Program-made: the position numbers and the translations under genes
The notes under the pieces: generated by a model
What the model saw: the letters and a program-made list of their open reading frames with translations, nothing else
What the model was told of the DNA's origin: nothing
Database searches by the model: none
From: Bradyrhizobium embrapense
Lineage (GTDB): Bacteria > Pseudomonadota > Alphaproteobacteria > Rhizobiales > Xanthobacteraceae
Reading direction: 5' to 3'
DNA length: 64,000 bases
Assembly: GCF_001189235.2 (NCBI RefSeq)
Contig: NZ_LFIP02000002.1
Location: forward strand, 868,411 to 932,410
In this document: positions 7,437 to 16,979 of the stretch, piece after piece
Layout of the letters: every line of letters starts with the position of its first letter
How positions within the stretch are numbered: the stretch's first letter is position 1

Positions 7437-8824
7437 GAGCGCTTCTCCTCGCGTTTCGGCGCAGTATCCTTGATCAGATAGCCGGTCACCGACCGCTTCT
7501 TGTCGAGCCAGGTGGCGGCAGCAGCGCGCACCTGCTCGGCGGTGACGGCGCGAATGCGTTCCGGCCAGCTCCTGATGTCGTCGATGCTGAGCCCGGTGGT
7601 CAGCGCGCCGCCGTACCAGCGCGCCAAGGTCGCCTGGTTGTCCTGGGCGTAGATCGCCTCCGCGATCAGCTGGGTCTTGACCCGTTCGAGATCCTCGGCG
7701 CGCGCGGGGTTCTGCGCGAGATCGGCGATCACCTTGTCGATCGCGTCCTCGATCTGTCCGAACTCGACGCCGGCCTTGGGCGTTACCGCGATCGAGAATT
7801 GCGACGGATCGAGCGCGGTGCCCTGATAGCCGGCGCTCGCCGCGATCGCGAGGCCCTTGTCGATCACCAGCGAACGATAGAGATACGAGTTGGCGCCGCC
7901 GCCCATCAATTGCGCGAGCACGTCGAGTGCCTGGCTCTCGCCCGCCGCAGCCGTGGTCGCCGACGGCACCAGATAGTAGCGGCGCAGGTTCGGCTGTTCG
8001 ACGCGGGGGTCCGACAGCGTCACGGTGCGCGGCGCGGCCGGGGTCGGCTCCTGCGGCCGGACACGCTTCTCGGGGATCGCACGTTGCGCCGGGATCGGGC
8101 CGAAATTCTTCTCGACCAGCGGGCGGATGTCCTTGACGTCGACGTCGCCGGCGATGACCAGGATCGCGTTGTTCGGCGCGTAGAAGCGGCGGTAGAAGGC
8201 GAGTGCATCCTCGCGGTCGAGCTTCTCGATCTCCTGGTGCCAGCCGATCACCGGCCGGCCGTAGGGATGGTTGAGATAGAGCGCGGCCATGATCTGCTCG
8301 GTGAGCCTTGCATCCGGGTTGTTGGCAACCCGCATGTTGAACTCCTCGAGCACGACGTCGCGCTCGGGCAGCACATTCTCATCCTTGAGGATCAGGCCGG
8401 TCATGCGGTCGGCCTCGAACTCCATCATGGTGGGCAGCTGCTCGCGCGGCACGCGCTGGAAGTAGCCGGTGTAGTCGTTGGAGGTGAAGGCGTTCTCGTT
8501 ACCGCCGACGCGCAGCACGGTCTGCGAGAACTCGCCGGCCGGGTGCTTGGCGGTGCCCTTGAACATCAGATGCTCAAGGAAATGCGCAAGGCCCGATTTG
8601 CCGGGCGTCTCGTCGGCCGAGCCGACCTTGTACCAGATCATCTGGGTCACGACCGGCGTCCGATGATCGGGGATCACCACGACCTGCAGGCCGTTGTCGA
8701 GCGAGAAGCTTGCGGGGCGTTCCGAGGTGACGGTGGTCTGGGCGCGGAGGCTGGCGCCCGGCAGCGGGATCGTTGAAATGAAAGCGGCAGCGAGCAGGGC
8801 AATCGATCGGCGTGAGGGCATCAT
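7433..8824 (-). CDS. M16-family zinc metallopeptidase, catalytic subunit
   Basis: 463 residues with an N-terminal signal peptide (RRSIALLAAAFISTIPLPGASLRAQ), so probably periplasmic. The inverted zinc motif HFLEH is at residues 81-85 (His81, Glu84, His85) and Glu161 (in LEEFNMR), 76 residues on, is the third ligand. The C-terminal lobe has the GGGANSYLYRSLVIDKGLA segment. It is transcribed just ahead of the zinc-less homologue, with which it overlaps by four bases. Substrates of such periplasmic pairs are generally misfolded or signal peptides; here that is inference. Confidence 0.93.
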   Translation of the reverse strand: MMPSRRSIALLAAAFISTIPLPGASLRAQTTVTSERPASFSLDNGLQVVVIPDHRTPVVTQMIWYKVGSADETPGKSGLAHFLEHLMFKGTAKHPAGEFSQTVLRVGGNENAFTSNDYTGYFQRVPREQLPTMMEFEADRMTGLILKDENVLPERDVVLEEFNMRVANNPDARLTEQIMAALYLNHPYGRPVIGWHQEIEKLDREDALAFYRRFYAPNNAILVIAGDVDVKDIRPLVEKNFGPIPAQRAIPEKRVRPQEPTPAAPRTVTLSDPRVEQPNLRRYYLVPSATTAAAGESQALDVLAQLMGGGANSYLYRSLVIDKGLAIAASAGYQGTALDPSQFSIAVTPKAGVEFGQIEDAIDKVIADLAQNPARAEDLERVKTQLIAEAIYAQDNQATLARWYGGALTTGLSIDDIRSWPERIRAVTAEQVRAAAATWLDKKRSVTGYLIKDTAPKREEKRS

Positions 8825-8975
8825 GGTCCTTATGAAAGCCCGGACACACAGCCGGGGCGCGAAAGCAGGCCATCGTACACGGTCGTCTCCGTGCCCGTCG
8901 TCACGAAGCGGAGAGACGGATGTCCACCCGCATTAAGCTTTGCTCATGTCAGCCTTCGCCCGACCAGGCCAAGCG

Positions 8976-9707
8976 TCACTGCAACGGTTTTCCGGTCATG
9001 ACGTCGTATTGGCCTTCTTGCGCCTTCGGCTTCATCGGCCCGGTGCCATAGTCGAACCCCGCGGACGGCGTCTGATAGCCGGGCGGCGGTTCGGTCAGGG
9101 ATTCGCGGGTCGGCTCGCCCTTGAATGGCTTGGACTCGCTGCTGTTGCCCTTGAACATGCCGAGCAGACCGCCGGAGTAACCGAGCTGGCTCGGCATCAG
9201 CGAAGGATTGGTGTTCGTGCCGGGCTCGAGCGGCTCCCTGCGGCCTTCGGTGGCAGTCTGCTGCTTGCGGCCCGCCTCGATCTCGGCCGGCGTCAAAGCC
9301 ACGGCCGATTGCCACGGCTCCTTCTTGACCTCTTTCTTGCGCGCCTCGATCATGGCCTTGCGCTTGGCGATGTCGGGGTCCTTGGGCCAGTTCGGCGCGT
9401 TGACCTGGGTGGTCGAGGCAGGCGGCGGCAGGTCGAGCTTCGGCGGCACCACCAGCGGCGAGCGCTCGCGATAGTCGATGCCCTTGCTGGCGGCGCTCTT
9501 GGCGCCGAGCCCGGTCATCAGATTGTCGATGATCCGCTCTTCGAAGGTCAGGCCGTCATCGCCGTCATCCTCGTCGTCGCCAGCACGCACCGGGCTGGCT
9601 GCCATCACGAGGCCGATCCCGGCCGCGACGAACGCCAGGCGCAGGCCGCGCATCAGCGGCAGGGACGCCGTCTCGGTCAGGTAAAAGCGGGCTTTGGTGC
9701 TGCGCAT
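8976..9707 (-). CDS. Conserved exported protein between lspA and the M16 pair
   Basis: 243 residues from the ATG at 9705-9707, which has GGGGA five bases upstream; a start at 9746 is possible but poorly supported. A signal peptide ends near SPVRAGDDED. The mature part is acidic at first, then has YRERSPLVVPPKLDLPPPA and a long proline- and charge-rich region to the end, probably largely extended. Position next to lspA and two M16 genes is where several alphaproteobacteria carry a DUF3035 (BamF-like) lipoprotein gene, but no lipobox cysteine is present here, so that link is only a suggestion. Confidence 0.7.
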   Translation of the reverse strand: MRSTKARFYLTETASLPLMRGLRLAFVAAGIGLVMAASPVRAGDDEDDGDDGLTFEERIIDNLMTGLGAKSAASKGIDYRERSPLVVPPKLDLPPPASTTQVNAPNWPKDPDIAKRKAMIEARKKEVKKEPWQSAVALTPAEIEAGRKQQTATEGRREPLEPGTNTNPSLMPSQLGYSGGLLGMFKGNSSESKPFKGEPTRESLTEPPPGYQTPSAGFDYGTGPMKPKAQEGQYDVMTGKPLQ

Positions 9708-9808
9708 CGCGCTATCCCCATTTCCAAAATTCGCCAGAGCGATCACTGGCTTAGCGCTCAGTTCCGCTGGGTGCAGGTCGGCCGCCGACCGGCTCGTATC
9801 GGCCGGGA

Positions 9809-10306
9809 TCAGGGCGCTTTTACGGCGGGGGTCCCCATGACGGAATCATACAATAGAGCCGCCACGCCAGCAACGATCGCCACGTCGGCGAGGTTGAAGA
9901 TGTACCAATTATAGGTTTTTCCGGCGATCTCGACATGGAACAGGGCAAAATCGACCACGGCGCCATAGGCGAAGCGGTCGATCCCGTTCCCGATCGCACC
10001 GCCGATGATCAGGCCCAGCGACACCGTCGCGAGCCAGGTCCGCGACCGCGCCATCCAGATCGCGAGCGCGATCACGGCGGCGGCCTTGATCACCATCAGC
10101 AGGATCTGGGCCGCCGGGGTCTCGCTCTGAAACCAGCCGAAGCTGATGCCGGGATTCCAGGCCAGCACCAGGTCGAAAAACGGCGTCACCTCGACCGCGC
10201 CGCGGTGGGCGATCCCGAAGATGTAGAGCAGCCAGAGCTTGGAGGCCTGGTCGGCGATCAGGGTGATGACCGCCGCCAGCACACCGGCGCGAACGGGCGA
10301 GCTCAA
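9809..10306 (-). CDS. lspA: Lipoprotein signal peptidase LspA
   Basis: About 165 residues with four membrane segments. It cleaves the signal of diacylglyceryl-modified prolipoproteins. The two catalytic aspartates are in GNGIDRF and FNLADVAI, both intact. The start chosen is the TTG at 10304-10306, which overlaps the ileS stop (TTGA) and has GGGGG about nine bases upstream; an ATG at 10328-10330 gives eight extra residues. Overlap with ileS indicates coupled translation, the usual ileS-lspA arrangement. Confidence 0.93.
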   Translation of the reverse strand: MSSPVRAGVLAAVITLIADQASKLWLLYIFGIAHRGAVEVTPFFDLVLAWNPGISFGWFQSETPAAQILLMVIKAAAVIALAIWMARSRTWLATVSLGLIIGGAIGNGIDRFAYGAVVDFALFHVEIAGKTYNWYIFNLADVAIVAGVAALLYDSVMGTPAVKAP

Positions 10307-13302
10307 GCCGTGACCCCCAGCGCCTTCCATTCGCGCAGCGCCTGCGCGTCGCGCGGCGAGACGTCGGGATACTCAGGATCCTCGCCGACCGTCGGCAGGA
10401 TCTTCCACGAGCGCGCGCATTTGGTGCCGACCGCTTTCTCGACCACCACGGCGACGCCGGGCACGGCATCGAGGCGGAAGGCCGTGGCCGGCGCCTCGCC
10501 CTCGCGCACCTCGTAGTTCGAGGTGATGCAGACCTCGGCGAGGTCGATGTCGAACAGCGTGGCCAGCATCGCCCGGTCGGCGACGTAGATCACCGGCGAT
10601 GCCTCGAGCGACGAGCCGATCCGCTTGGCGGCGCGCTCAAGCTCCAGCGCGCCGGTGACGACGCGGCGGACGTTGCGGATGGTCTCCCATTTCGCGGCGA
10701 GCGCGTCGTCGCGGAATTGCTCCAGACCCTCGGGGAACAGCGTGAGATGCACCGAGGGCTCCGCGCCCGGCCGGTACATCCGCCAGGCTTCGTCAGTGGT
10801 AAAGCTCAGGATCGGCGCCAACCATTTCAGGATCGCGTCACACAGCAGGTCGATCGTGGTCAGCGCCGCCTTGCGCGCCACCGAGGACGGCGGATCGCAA
10901 TACAGCGTGTCCTTGCGGATATCGAAATAGAACGCCGACAGTTCGGAGTTCATGAAGGCCGCGAGGCTTGCGACCACAGTCTTGTAGTCGAACGCGGCAT
11001 AGGCCTGACGGATGGTCTCGGCATGGCCGGCCAGTTCGTGCAGCATCAGCCGCTCGAGCTCGGGCATCTCGGCAAAGGCGACCTTCTCGGACGGCTTGAA
11101 GTGATGCAGCGTGCCGAGCATCCAGCGGATCGAGTTGCGCAGCTTGCGATAGGTCTCGATGGTGTTCTTCAGGATCTCCGGGCCGATGCGCTGGTCGTCG
11201 GCATAGTCGGTGGCGCAGACCCACAGGCGCAGGATGTCCGCGCCGGAATCCTTGATCACCTTCTGCGGCTCGACGGTGTTGCCGAGCGACTTCGACATCT
11301 TGCGGCCGTTCTCGTCGAGCGTGAAGCCGTGGGTCAGCACGATGTCGTAGGGCGCGCGGCCGCGGGTGCCGGCGCTTTCCAGCAGCGACGAGTGGAACCA
11401 GCCGCGATGCTGGTCGCTGCCTTCCAGATACATCACGGTGTCGTCGCCGCCGTCGATCTTGCGGACGATGTTGCCGAGCTGCGGGAAGTTCTGGCGGTCT
11501 TCCAGCACGAAGGCATGCGTGGAGCCGGAATCGAACCAGACGTCGCAGATGTCGTCGACCTTCTTCCAGTTCTCCGAGGCGCGGCTGCCGAGGAAGCGCT
11601 CGCGGGCGCCGTCCATGTACCAGGCGTCGGCGCCTTCCTCCATGAACGCTTCGGTGATGCGCTGGTTGACCACCTCGTCCTGCAGGATCTCGGCCGAGCC
11701 GTCGCTGTTCTCGCGCACGAACACGGCGATCGGCACGCCCCAGGCGCGCTGGCGCGAGATCACCCAGTCCGGCCGGTTGGCGATCATGCCGTTGATGCGG
11801 TTCTCGCCGGCCGGCGGCACCCATTGGGTGACCGAGATCGCGTGCAGCGCGCGGGTGCGCAGCGTGTCGCCCTTCTTGGCGTGACCATCCTCAGCGATGT
11901 CCTTGTCCATCGCGATGAACCATTGCGGCGTGTTGCGAAAGATCACCGGCTTCTTGGAGCGCCAGGAATGCGGGTACTGGTGCTTGAGGCGGCCGCGGGC
12001 CAAGAGCTTGCCGGCCTCGATCAGCGCCTTGATCACCGCCTCGTTGGCGTCGCCCTTCTCGCCCTTGTCGTTGAGCACGCGTTTTCCCGTGAAGCCCGGC
12101 GCCTGCGCGGTGTAGGCGCCGTTCTCGTCGACCGTGTAGGGGATCGCGGTCGGGATGCCGCGCGCATCGAGCTCGCGCGTGTTGGCGGTCCAGACGTCGA
12201 AGTCCTCGCGGCCGTGGCTCGGTGCGGTGTGCACGAAGCCGGTGCCGGTGTCGTCGGTGACGTGTTCACCTGATAGCAGCGGCACGGTGAATTCGTAGCC
12301 GCCACCGAAGCCGTGCAGCGGATGGGCACATTCGACGGCGTCCAGCGTGTCGCCGGGGATATCGCGGACCTTCTCATAGGAGGTGACGCGCGCCTGCTTG
12401 AACACCTCAGCGGCGAGCGCATCGGCGAGGATCAGGAGATCGCCGTTCCTGGCCCAATTGTCCGCGGGCGCGTCGGTGACCTTGTAAAGGCCGTAGGCGA
12501 TCTTCGGCGAGAACGAGATCGCGCGGTTGCCGGGCAGCGTCCACGGCGTGGTGGTCCAGATCACGACCGAGGCATCGGCCAGCGCGCCATGCGCCGGCGA
12601 GGTGACCGGGAATTTCACCCACACCATGTCGGAGGTGTAGTCCTCGTATTCGACCTCGGCTTCGGCCAGCGCGGTCTTCTCGACCACGCTCCACATCACC
12701 GGCTTGGAGCCGCGGTACAGCGTGCCGTTGGCGGCGAACTTCATCAGCTCGCGGGCGATCTGCGCCTCGGCCGGATAGCTCATGGTCTGATAGGGATGAT
12801 CCCAGTCGCCGATGATGCCGAGCCGCTTGAACTCCTCGCGCTGCACGTTGATCCAGTGCGTCGCATAGGCGCGGCATTCCCGGCGGAACGCGACCATCGC
12901 GGCGGAGTCGCGGAAGTCGGGCTTCTGCTTGCCCTTGGAGCGGTAGTTTTCCTCCTCGATCTTCCATTCGATCGGCAGGCCGTGGCAGTCCCAGCCCGGC
13001 ACGTAGTTGGAGTCGAAGCCGAGCATCTGCTGGCTTTTGGTCACGACGTCCTTGAGGATCTTGTTCAGCGCGTGGCCGATATGGATGTTGCCGTTGGCGT
13101 AGGGGGGGCCATCATGCAGCACGAATTTGGCGCGGCCCTCGGCTTCCCGGCGCAGCCTGTCGTAGAGGCCGATCTCGTTCCAGTATTTCAGGATTTCCGG
13201 CTCGCGCTGGGGCAGGCCGGCGCGCATCGGGAATTCCGTCTGCGGCAGGTAAAGGGTCTTGGAATAGTCGTTGGAGTCGGTCTTTTGCGGCTTGTCGGAC
13301 AT
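10303..13302 (-). CDS. ileS: Isoleucyl-tRNA synthetase
   Basis: 999 residues, class I synthetase charging tRNA-Ile. HIGH is at residues 74-77 ([13 protein letters not shown]) and KMSKS at 668-672; the editing domain lies between ([19 protein letters not shown]). The anticodon-binding domain follows. The extreme C-terminus ([13 protein letters not shown]) keeps only one cysteine of the C-x2-C pairs seen in E. coli IleRS, so the terminal zinc site is missing. It is translated just ahead of lspA, with which it overlaps. Confidence 0.98.
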   Translation of the reverse strand: MSDKPQKTDSNDYSKTLYLPQTEFPMRAGLPQREPEILKYWNEIGLYDRLRREAEGRAKFVLHDGPPYANGNIHIGHALNKILKDVVTKSQQMLGFDSNYVPGWDCHGLPIEWKIEEENYRSKGKQKPDFRDSAAMVAFRRECRAYATHWINVQREEFKRLGIIGDWDHPYQTMSYPAEAQIARELMKFAANGTLYRGSKPVMWSVVEKTALAEAEVEYEDYTSDMVWVKFPVTSPAHGALADASVVIWTTTPWTLPGNRAISFSPKIAYGLYKVTDAPADNWARNGDLLILADALAAEVFKQARVTSYEKVRDIPGDTLDAVECAHPLHGFGGGYEFTVPLLSGEHVTDDTGTGFVHTAPSHGREDFDVWTANTRELDARGIPTAIPYTVDENGAYTAQAPGFTGKRVLNDKGEKGDANEAVIKALIEAGKLLARGRLKHQYPHSWRSKKPVIFRNTPQWFIAMDKDIAEDGHAKKGDTLRTRALHAISVTQWVPPAGENRINGMIANRPDWVISRQRAWGVPIAVFVRENSDGSAEILQDEVVNQRITEAFMEEGADAWYMDGARERFLGSRASENWKKVDDICDVWFDSGSTHAFVLEDRQNFPQLGNIVRKIDGGDDTVMYLEGSDQHRGWFHSSLLESAGTRGRAPYDIVLTHGFTLDENGRKMSKSLGNTVEPQKVIKDSGADILRLWVCATDYADDQRIGPEILKNTIETYRKLRNSIRWMLGTLHHFKPSEKVAFAEMPELERLMLHELAGHAETIRQAYAAFDYKTVVASLAAFMNSELSAFYFDIRKDTLYCDPPSSVARKAALTTIDLLCDAILKWLAPILSFTTDEAWRMYRPGAEPSVHLTLFPEGLEQFRDDALAAKWETIRNVRRVVTGALELERAAKRIGSSLEASPVIYVADRAMLATLFDIDLAEVCITSNYEVREGEAPATAFRLDAVPGVAVVVEKAVGTKCARSWKILPTVGEDPEYPDVSPRDAQALREWKALGVTA

Positions 13303-13545
13303 GAAAGCTCTGATTTGGCAGGTGCGGGCGCGGAAACGCGATCAATCGCGGGTGAAACGTCGAAGTCCCGGTCTTGCGCCGAGCCTTCAGGCTCAGGCGG
13401 AAGCCGGGCCGCTAATCCGTATGATGCGCCGCGAAAACATGGGGTTTTCCATAGCAGCCAGCCAGGGAAATCGCAAAGCCCTCGGTTGCCGGCGGCCCCG
13501 TACCGCGGGACCGCCTCTGGAGCGGTTGAGCTGGAGCGGCGGGTT

Positions 13546-13667
13546 TACCTCTCCCTTGGGAGAGGTCGGCGCGAAGCGCCGGGTGAGGGGTTAAGGTCTT
13601 TCGACGGAGCTGCGGCCCCTCACCCGATTTGCTGCGCAAATCGACCTCTCCCCGCCGGGGAGAGGTG
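13546..13667. repeat. Composite palindromic intergenic repeat, copy 2
   Basis: Same block order as 1508-1632: CCTCTCCC/GGGAGAGG hairpin, a GGCGCGAAGCGCC hairpin, GTGAGGGG, a spacer beginning TTAAGGTCTTTCGA, CCCCTCACCC, a GATTTGCTGCGCAAATC hairpin, and the closing CCTCTCCCC...GGGGAGAGG arm. It occupies much of the 410-base gap between the ileS start and the acetyltransferase gene; the rest of that gap shows nothing recognisable. Confidence 0.75.
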
Positions 13668-13712
13668 GACCGAACCCGCGGTCAAACCGATTCAACCTAA
13701 CTTCATCCCGCG

Positions 13713-14261
13713 CTAACCCTGCCGCGGCCGGGCCGGATTGCCCGCCACGATCGCGCCAGCGGCGACGTCCCGCGTCACCACGCTGCCGGCCCCGACCAGG
13801 GCGCCGTCGCCGATCGTGACGCCGGGCAGGATGATGGCACCGCCGCCGATCCAGACGTCGCTGCCGATCCGGATCGGGCGGCCGAACTCCAGCCCGGTGC
13901 GCCGGGTTTCGGCATCGCGCGGGTGGTCGGCGGTATAGATCTGCACCGCTGGCCCGATCTGGGTGCGATCGCCGATCGTGACCTCGACGACGTCGAGGAT
14001 GACGCAATTGAAGTTGAGGAACACGCCGTCGCCGAGGCTGATATTGCTGCCGTAATCGCAGAAGAACGGCGGCCGGATCACGGCACCCTTGCCGACCCGG
14101 CCGAGCCGTTCGCACAGCAGGGCGTGTCGTTCCGATATCGGCGATGCCAGCGCCGCGTTGTAGCGCGCCATCCAGGCCTTCGCCTTGGCTTGATCGGCGG
14201 CGAGCTCATCGTCGGTATAATAGAGCTCGCCCGCGAGCATCTTTTGCTTTTCAGTTTTCAA
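13713..14261 (-). CDS. Sugar O-acetyltransferase, Maa/NodL family
   Basis: 182 residues, left-handed beta-helix acyltransferase using acetyl-CoA. An N-terminal maltose-acetyltransferase helical cap (KTEKQKMLAGELYYTDDELAADQAKA) is followed by hexapeptide repeats (ISLGDGVFLNFNCVILDVVEVTIGDRTQIG) and the active-site loop with YTADHPRD, where the His is the catalytic base. The C-terminal coil ends VAGNPAR. ATGA overlap with ribF (14258-14261) suggests co-transcription, although no functional link is evident. Maltose/galactoside acetyltransferase and the Nod-factor acetylase NodL are similar; which substrate is used cannot be told. Confidence 0.88.
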   Translation of the reverse strand: MKTEKQKMLAGELYYTDDELAADQAKAKAWMARYNAALASPISERHALLCERLGRVGKGAVIRPPFFCDYGSNISLGDGVFLNFNCVILDVVEVTIGDRTQIGPAVQIYTADHPRDAETRRTGLEFGRPIRIGSDVWIGGGAIILPGVTIGDGALVGAGSVVTRDVAAGAIVAGNPARPRQG

Positions 14262-15241
14262 TCGATCACTCCGAGCTGCGGGAACGCGTCCGGCGCTGCG
14301 GCCAATGCCGCGCGCGCCCTGGCGCTGTCGTCATCCATCTGGCGTATCAACGCCTCGATGGTGTCGAATTTCAGCTCTTCGCGAATGAAACCGATGAAGG
14401 CGACATCGAGGACCGTGTCGTAGAGATCGCCCTTGAAGTCGAACAGGAAGACTTCGAGCAACGGCGCGCCGTTGTCGAAGGTCGGGCGGCGTCCGAAGCT
14501 GGCGACGCCGTCGAACCGCACCTTGTCGTTTCCGTGCGCCTTGCCGACCCGCACCGCATAGATGCCGTGCTTCAGGCCGCAATGCTTGTCGAGGCGGATG
14601 TTGGCGGTGGGGTAGCCGAGGTCGCGGCCGCGCTTCTCGCCGTGGATGACCTTGCCGGTTGCGAACCACGGCCCGCCGAGCATCGTGGTGGCATCGTCGA
14701 CCTGGCCCTCGGCGAGCGCCATGCGGATGGCGCTGGAAGAGACCGGCCGTTCCTCGATGTCGACATGGGCCTGCACATCGACCTCGATGCCGAGCCGCGG
14801 CGCTTCGCTGACGAGCAGGCTCGGCGAGCCGACACGACCTTTGCCGAAATGGAAGTCGTAGCCGACCGCGATCCCGCTGATGCCGAGCCGACCGATCAGG
14901 TCATGGTGAATGAAGTCCTGTGCCGTGGTCCCGGCGCGCGCTTTGTCGAACGTCATCACGACGGCGCCGGCGAGCCCGGTGGCCGCGAGCAGCCGCAGCT
15001 TGTTGGTCTCGTCCGTGAGGCGGAATTGCGGGGTGTTCGGGCTGAAGAAACTGCGCGGATGCGGTTCGAAGGTCACGGCGAGCGCAGGCACGCCGCGCGC
15101 TCTGCCCATCGCCAGCGCCGCGCCGATCACGGCGCGGTGACCGAGATGGACGCCGTCGAAATTTCCCATCGCGACCACGGCGCCCTTCGGAATGGCGCTT
15201 TCGGGCGTGTTGTCGCGGATAACGGTAAAGCCGGTGCTCAT
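14258..15241 (-). CDS. ribF: Bifunctional riboflavin kinase/FAD synthetase
   Basis: 327 residues making FMN from riboflavin and then FAD. The N-terminal nucleotidyltransferase domain has GNFDGVHLGH (residues 26-35). The C-terminal flavokinase domain has GYPTAN (209-214), the ATP/Mg-binding motif, and ends with the helical segment LIRQMDDDSARARAALA. Length is normal for the family. The acetyltransferase gene follows with a four-base overlap. Promoter is in the gap shared with the divergent cheY-like gene. Confidence 0.96.
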   Translation of the reverse strand: MSTGFTVIRDNTPESAIPKGAVVAMGNFDGVHLGHRAVIGAALAMGRARGVPALAVTFEPHPRSFFSPNTPQFRLTDETNKLRLLAATGLAGAVVMTFDKARAGTTAQDFIHHDLIGRLGISGIAVGYDFHFGKGRVGSPSLLVSEAPRLGIEVDVQAHVDIEERPVSSSAIRMALAEGQVDDATTMLGGPWFATGKVIHGEKRGRDLGYPTANIRLDKHCGLKHGIYAVRVGKAHGNDKVRFDGVASFGRRPTFDNGAPLLEVFLFDFKGDLYDTVLDVAFIGFIREELKFDTIEALIRQMDDDSARARAALAAAPDAFPQLGVID

Positions 15242-15454
15242 GTCAGGTGTTCTTCAAGGATTCTTAAGCATGATTGGTGCGGGCCGGACCGTGACGCGGC
15301 GGCGGCGTGGAAGTCAAGCATAGCGAAAATCGCGTCAAATCCGTAACAATCCGGATTCAGCCGGTTAACGCGCTGTTTAACGCCTGCTGTTAGTCGTTGG
15401 CGGAAAGCTGCGTTCGTGCAGAAGCAGGTTGCGTCAGGCGTTTTGGGGGGAAAG

Positions 15455-15850
15455 ATGGCGGTTGATTTGTCCATGCCGGTTCTGGTGGTTGATGATTACA
15501 GCACCATGATCCGCATCATCCGGAATCTTCTCAAGCAGCTTGGATTCGAGAATATCGACGATGCCTCCGACGGCTCGGCCGCACTCAACAAGATGCGCAG
15601 CAAGAAGTATGGCCTGGTGATTTCCGACTGGAACATGGAGCCGATGACCGGCTACGATTTGCTCAAGGAAGTCCGCGCCGATCCGAATCTCGCGACCACG
15701 CCCTTCATCATGATCACGGCGGAATCCAAGACCGAGAACGTGATCGCGGCCAAGAAAGCCGGCGTGAACAACTACATCGTCAAGCCGTTCAACGCGGCGA
15801 CGCTGAAGACCAAGATCGAGGCGGTCTTCCCGGACATGGCGACGGCGTAA
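15455..15850 (+). CDS. Single-domain CheY-like response regulator
   Basis: 131 residues, a lone receiver domain with no output domain. The acidic pocket is DD at 13-14, the phosphorylation site Asp58 is in ISDWNMEP, then the Thr in MITAES and the Lys in YIVKPF. The ATG at 15455 is preceded by GGGGGG four to ten bases upstream; an earlier in-frame codon at 15416 is rejected. No kinase or chemotaxis gene is adjacent, so the partner kinase is unknown. SDWNMEPM resembles chemotaxis-type CheY proteins. Confidence 0.92.
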   Translation: MAVDLSMPVLVVDDYSTMIRIIRNLLKQLGFENIDDASDGSAALNKMRSKKYGLVISDWNMEPMTGYDLLKEVRADPNLATTPFIMITAESKTENVIAAKKAGVNNYIVKPFNAATLKTKIEAVFPDMATA

Positions 15851-15881
15851 GATCCGTTCACCGCTCTAACTGAACTCGCGT

Positions 15882-15908
15882 CATGCCCAGGGCTGGTCCC
15901 GGGCATCC
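15882..15908. repeat. Dispersed ATGCCC/GGGCAT palindrome
   Basis: ATGCCCAGGG and CCCGGGCAT flank CTGGT, the same short palindrome type as at 25711-25736 and 28186-28208. The rest of the gap to 16109 includes an AT-rich patch (CGGAATATTAGAATAATATCC near 15990) with no gene. Confidence 0.6.
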
Positions 15909-16109
15909 ACTTTTTTGGGTGATGATAAGGCGAGACGTGACTGGCCTGCGCGAGCGCTAGCGAGGTCTGCCGCAAGGGTCTGCACGATTTCGGAATATTA
16001 GAATAATATCCCTGAGTTGCCCGACGTGTCAAGCGGGCTGATCCACCGTCAGCCGCCCCCGGGTACTGTGCATGGGGTTGTTTTCGATATTTTGTCGGCG
16101 AAGCGCCCG

Positions 16110-16964
16110 CTACCATTTCAGCTCGCGCATCAGCGCGCGCGGCGGATGGCCGAACAATTCCTTGATCGAGGCCGGATCGAGCTGCTCGATGCCCTCGAAC
16201 TGCTCGGAATGGATGCCGCGGGTGACGAACAAAAGGTCGATGCCGAAGCCATGGGCGCCGGTGAGGTCGGTGCGCACGGAATCGCCGATCGCGAGCACGC
16301 GGCCGAGTTCGGTCGGACGCCCGCGACGCTCGGCGGCGAGCGCCATGGCGCGCTCGTAGATCGGCCGGTGCGGCTTGCCGTAGAACACCGACTCGCCGCC
16401 GAGCTCGCGATAGAGTTCGGCAACCGCGCCGGCGCAGTAGATCAGCCGGTCGCCGCGCTCGACCACGATGTCGGGATTGGCGCAGACCAGCGTCAGCTTG
16501 CGTTCGAGCGCCTTGAGCAGCGTGTCGCGATAGTCCTCGGCGGATTCGGTCTCGTCGTCGAACAGGCCGGTGCAGATGATGTAGTCGGCCTGTTCCAGCG
16601 GCACCAAGGTGGCATCGAGGCCGCGATGGATCGAGCTGTCGCGCTCCGGGCCGATCCAGAAGATCTTCTGGCCGGGATGATCAGCAACGAAATGGCGCGT
16701 CAGGTCGCCCGAGGAGACGATCGCGTCATAGGTCTCGTCGGCGACGCCGAGCTTGCGCAGCTGGCGCTGCACCGAATCGGCCGGACGCGGTGCGTTGGTG
16801 ATCAGGATGACGGTGCCGCCCTGCTGGCGGAAGGTGTGCAGCGCCTCACAGGCCTCCGGAAAGGATTCGAGCCCGTTGTGCACGACGCCCCAGATGTCCG
16901 ACAGCACGACGTCGACGTCGCCAGTGAGGTCGCGCAGCCGCTCGACGAAACGCAACGATGTCAT
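16110..16964 (-). CDS. HAD-superfamily hydrolase, class IIA (TIGR01459 type)
   Basis: 284 residues. The HAD core begins VVLSDIWGVVHNG (Asp nucleophile near residue 22, with Trp instead of the usual second Asp position pattern DxDG), continues with VILITNAPRP (motif II Thr/Asn), a IIA cap domain, and ends with the acidic motif RVLAIGDSVRTDLTGAHGFG. This matches the NagD-like family found across alphaproteobacteria. A phosphatase on a small phosphometabolite is likely; the substrate is not known. It lies 15 bases downstream of the EAL-domain gene, so the two may be co-transcribed. Confidence 0.88.
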   Translation of the reverse strand: MTSLRFVERLRDLTGDVDVVLSDIWGVVHNGLESFPEACEALHTFRQQGGTVILITNAPRPADSVQRQLRKLGVADETYDAIVSSGDLTRHFVADHPGQKIFWIGPERDSSIHRGLDATLVPLEQADYIICTGLFDDETESAEDYRDTLLKALERKLTLVCANPDIVVERGDRLIYCAGAVAELYRELGGESVFYGKPHRPIYERAMALAAERRGRPTELGRVLAIGDSVRTDLTGAHGFGIDLLFVTRGIHSEQFEGIEQLDPASIKELFGHPPRALMRELKW

Positions 16965-16979
16965 GATGCGAACCGCCGG

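Noticed and set aside
10717..13716. Long open frames of about 470-520 codons on the plus strand opposite ileS
   Set aside because: Their products are rich in Arg, Val, Asp, Leu and His in the pattern produced by the complement of GC-rich codons; ileS on the other strand is certain and no ribosome-binding site supports them.
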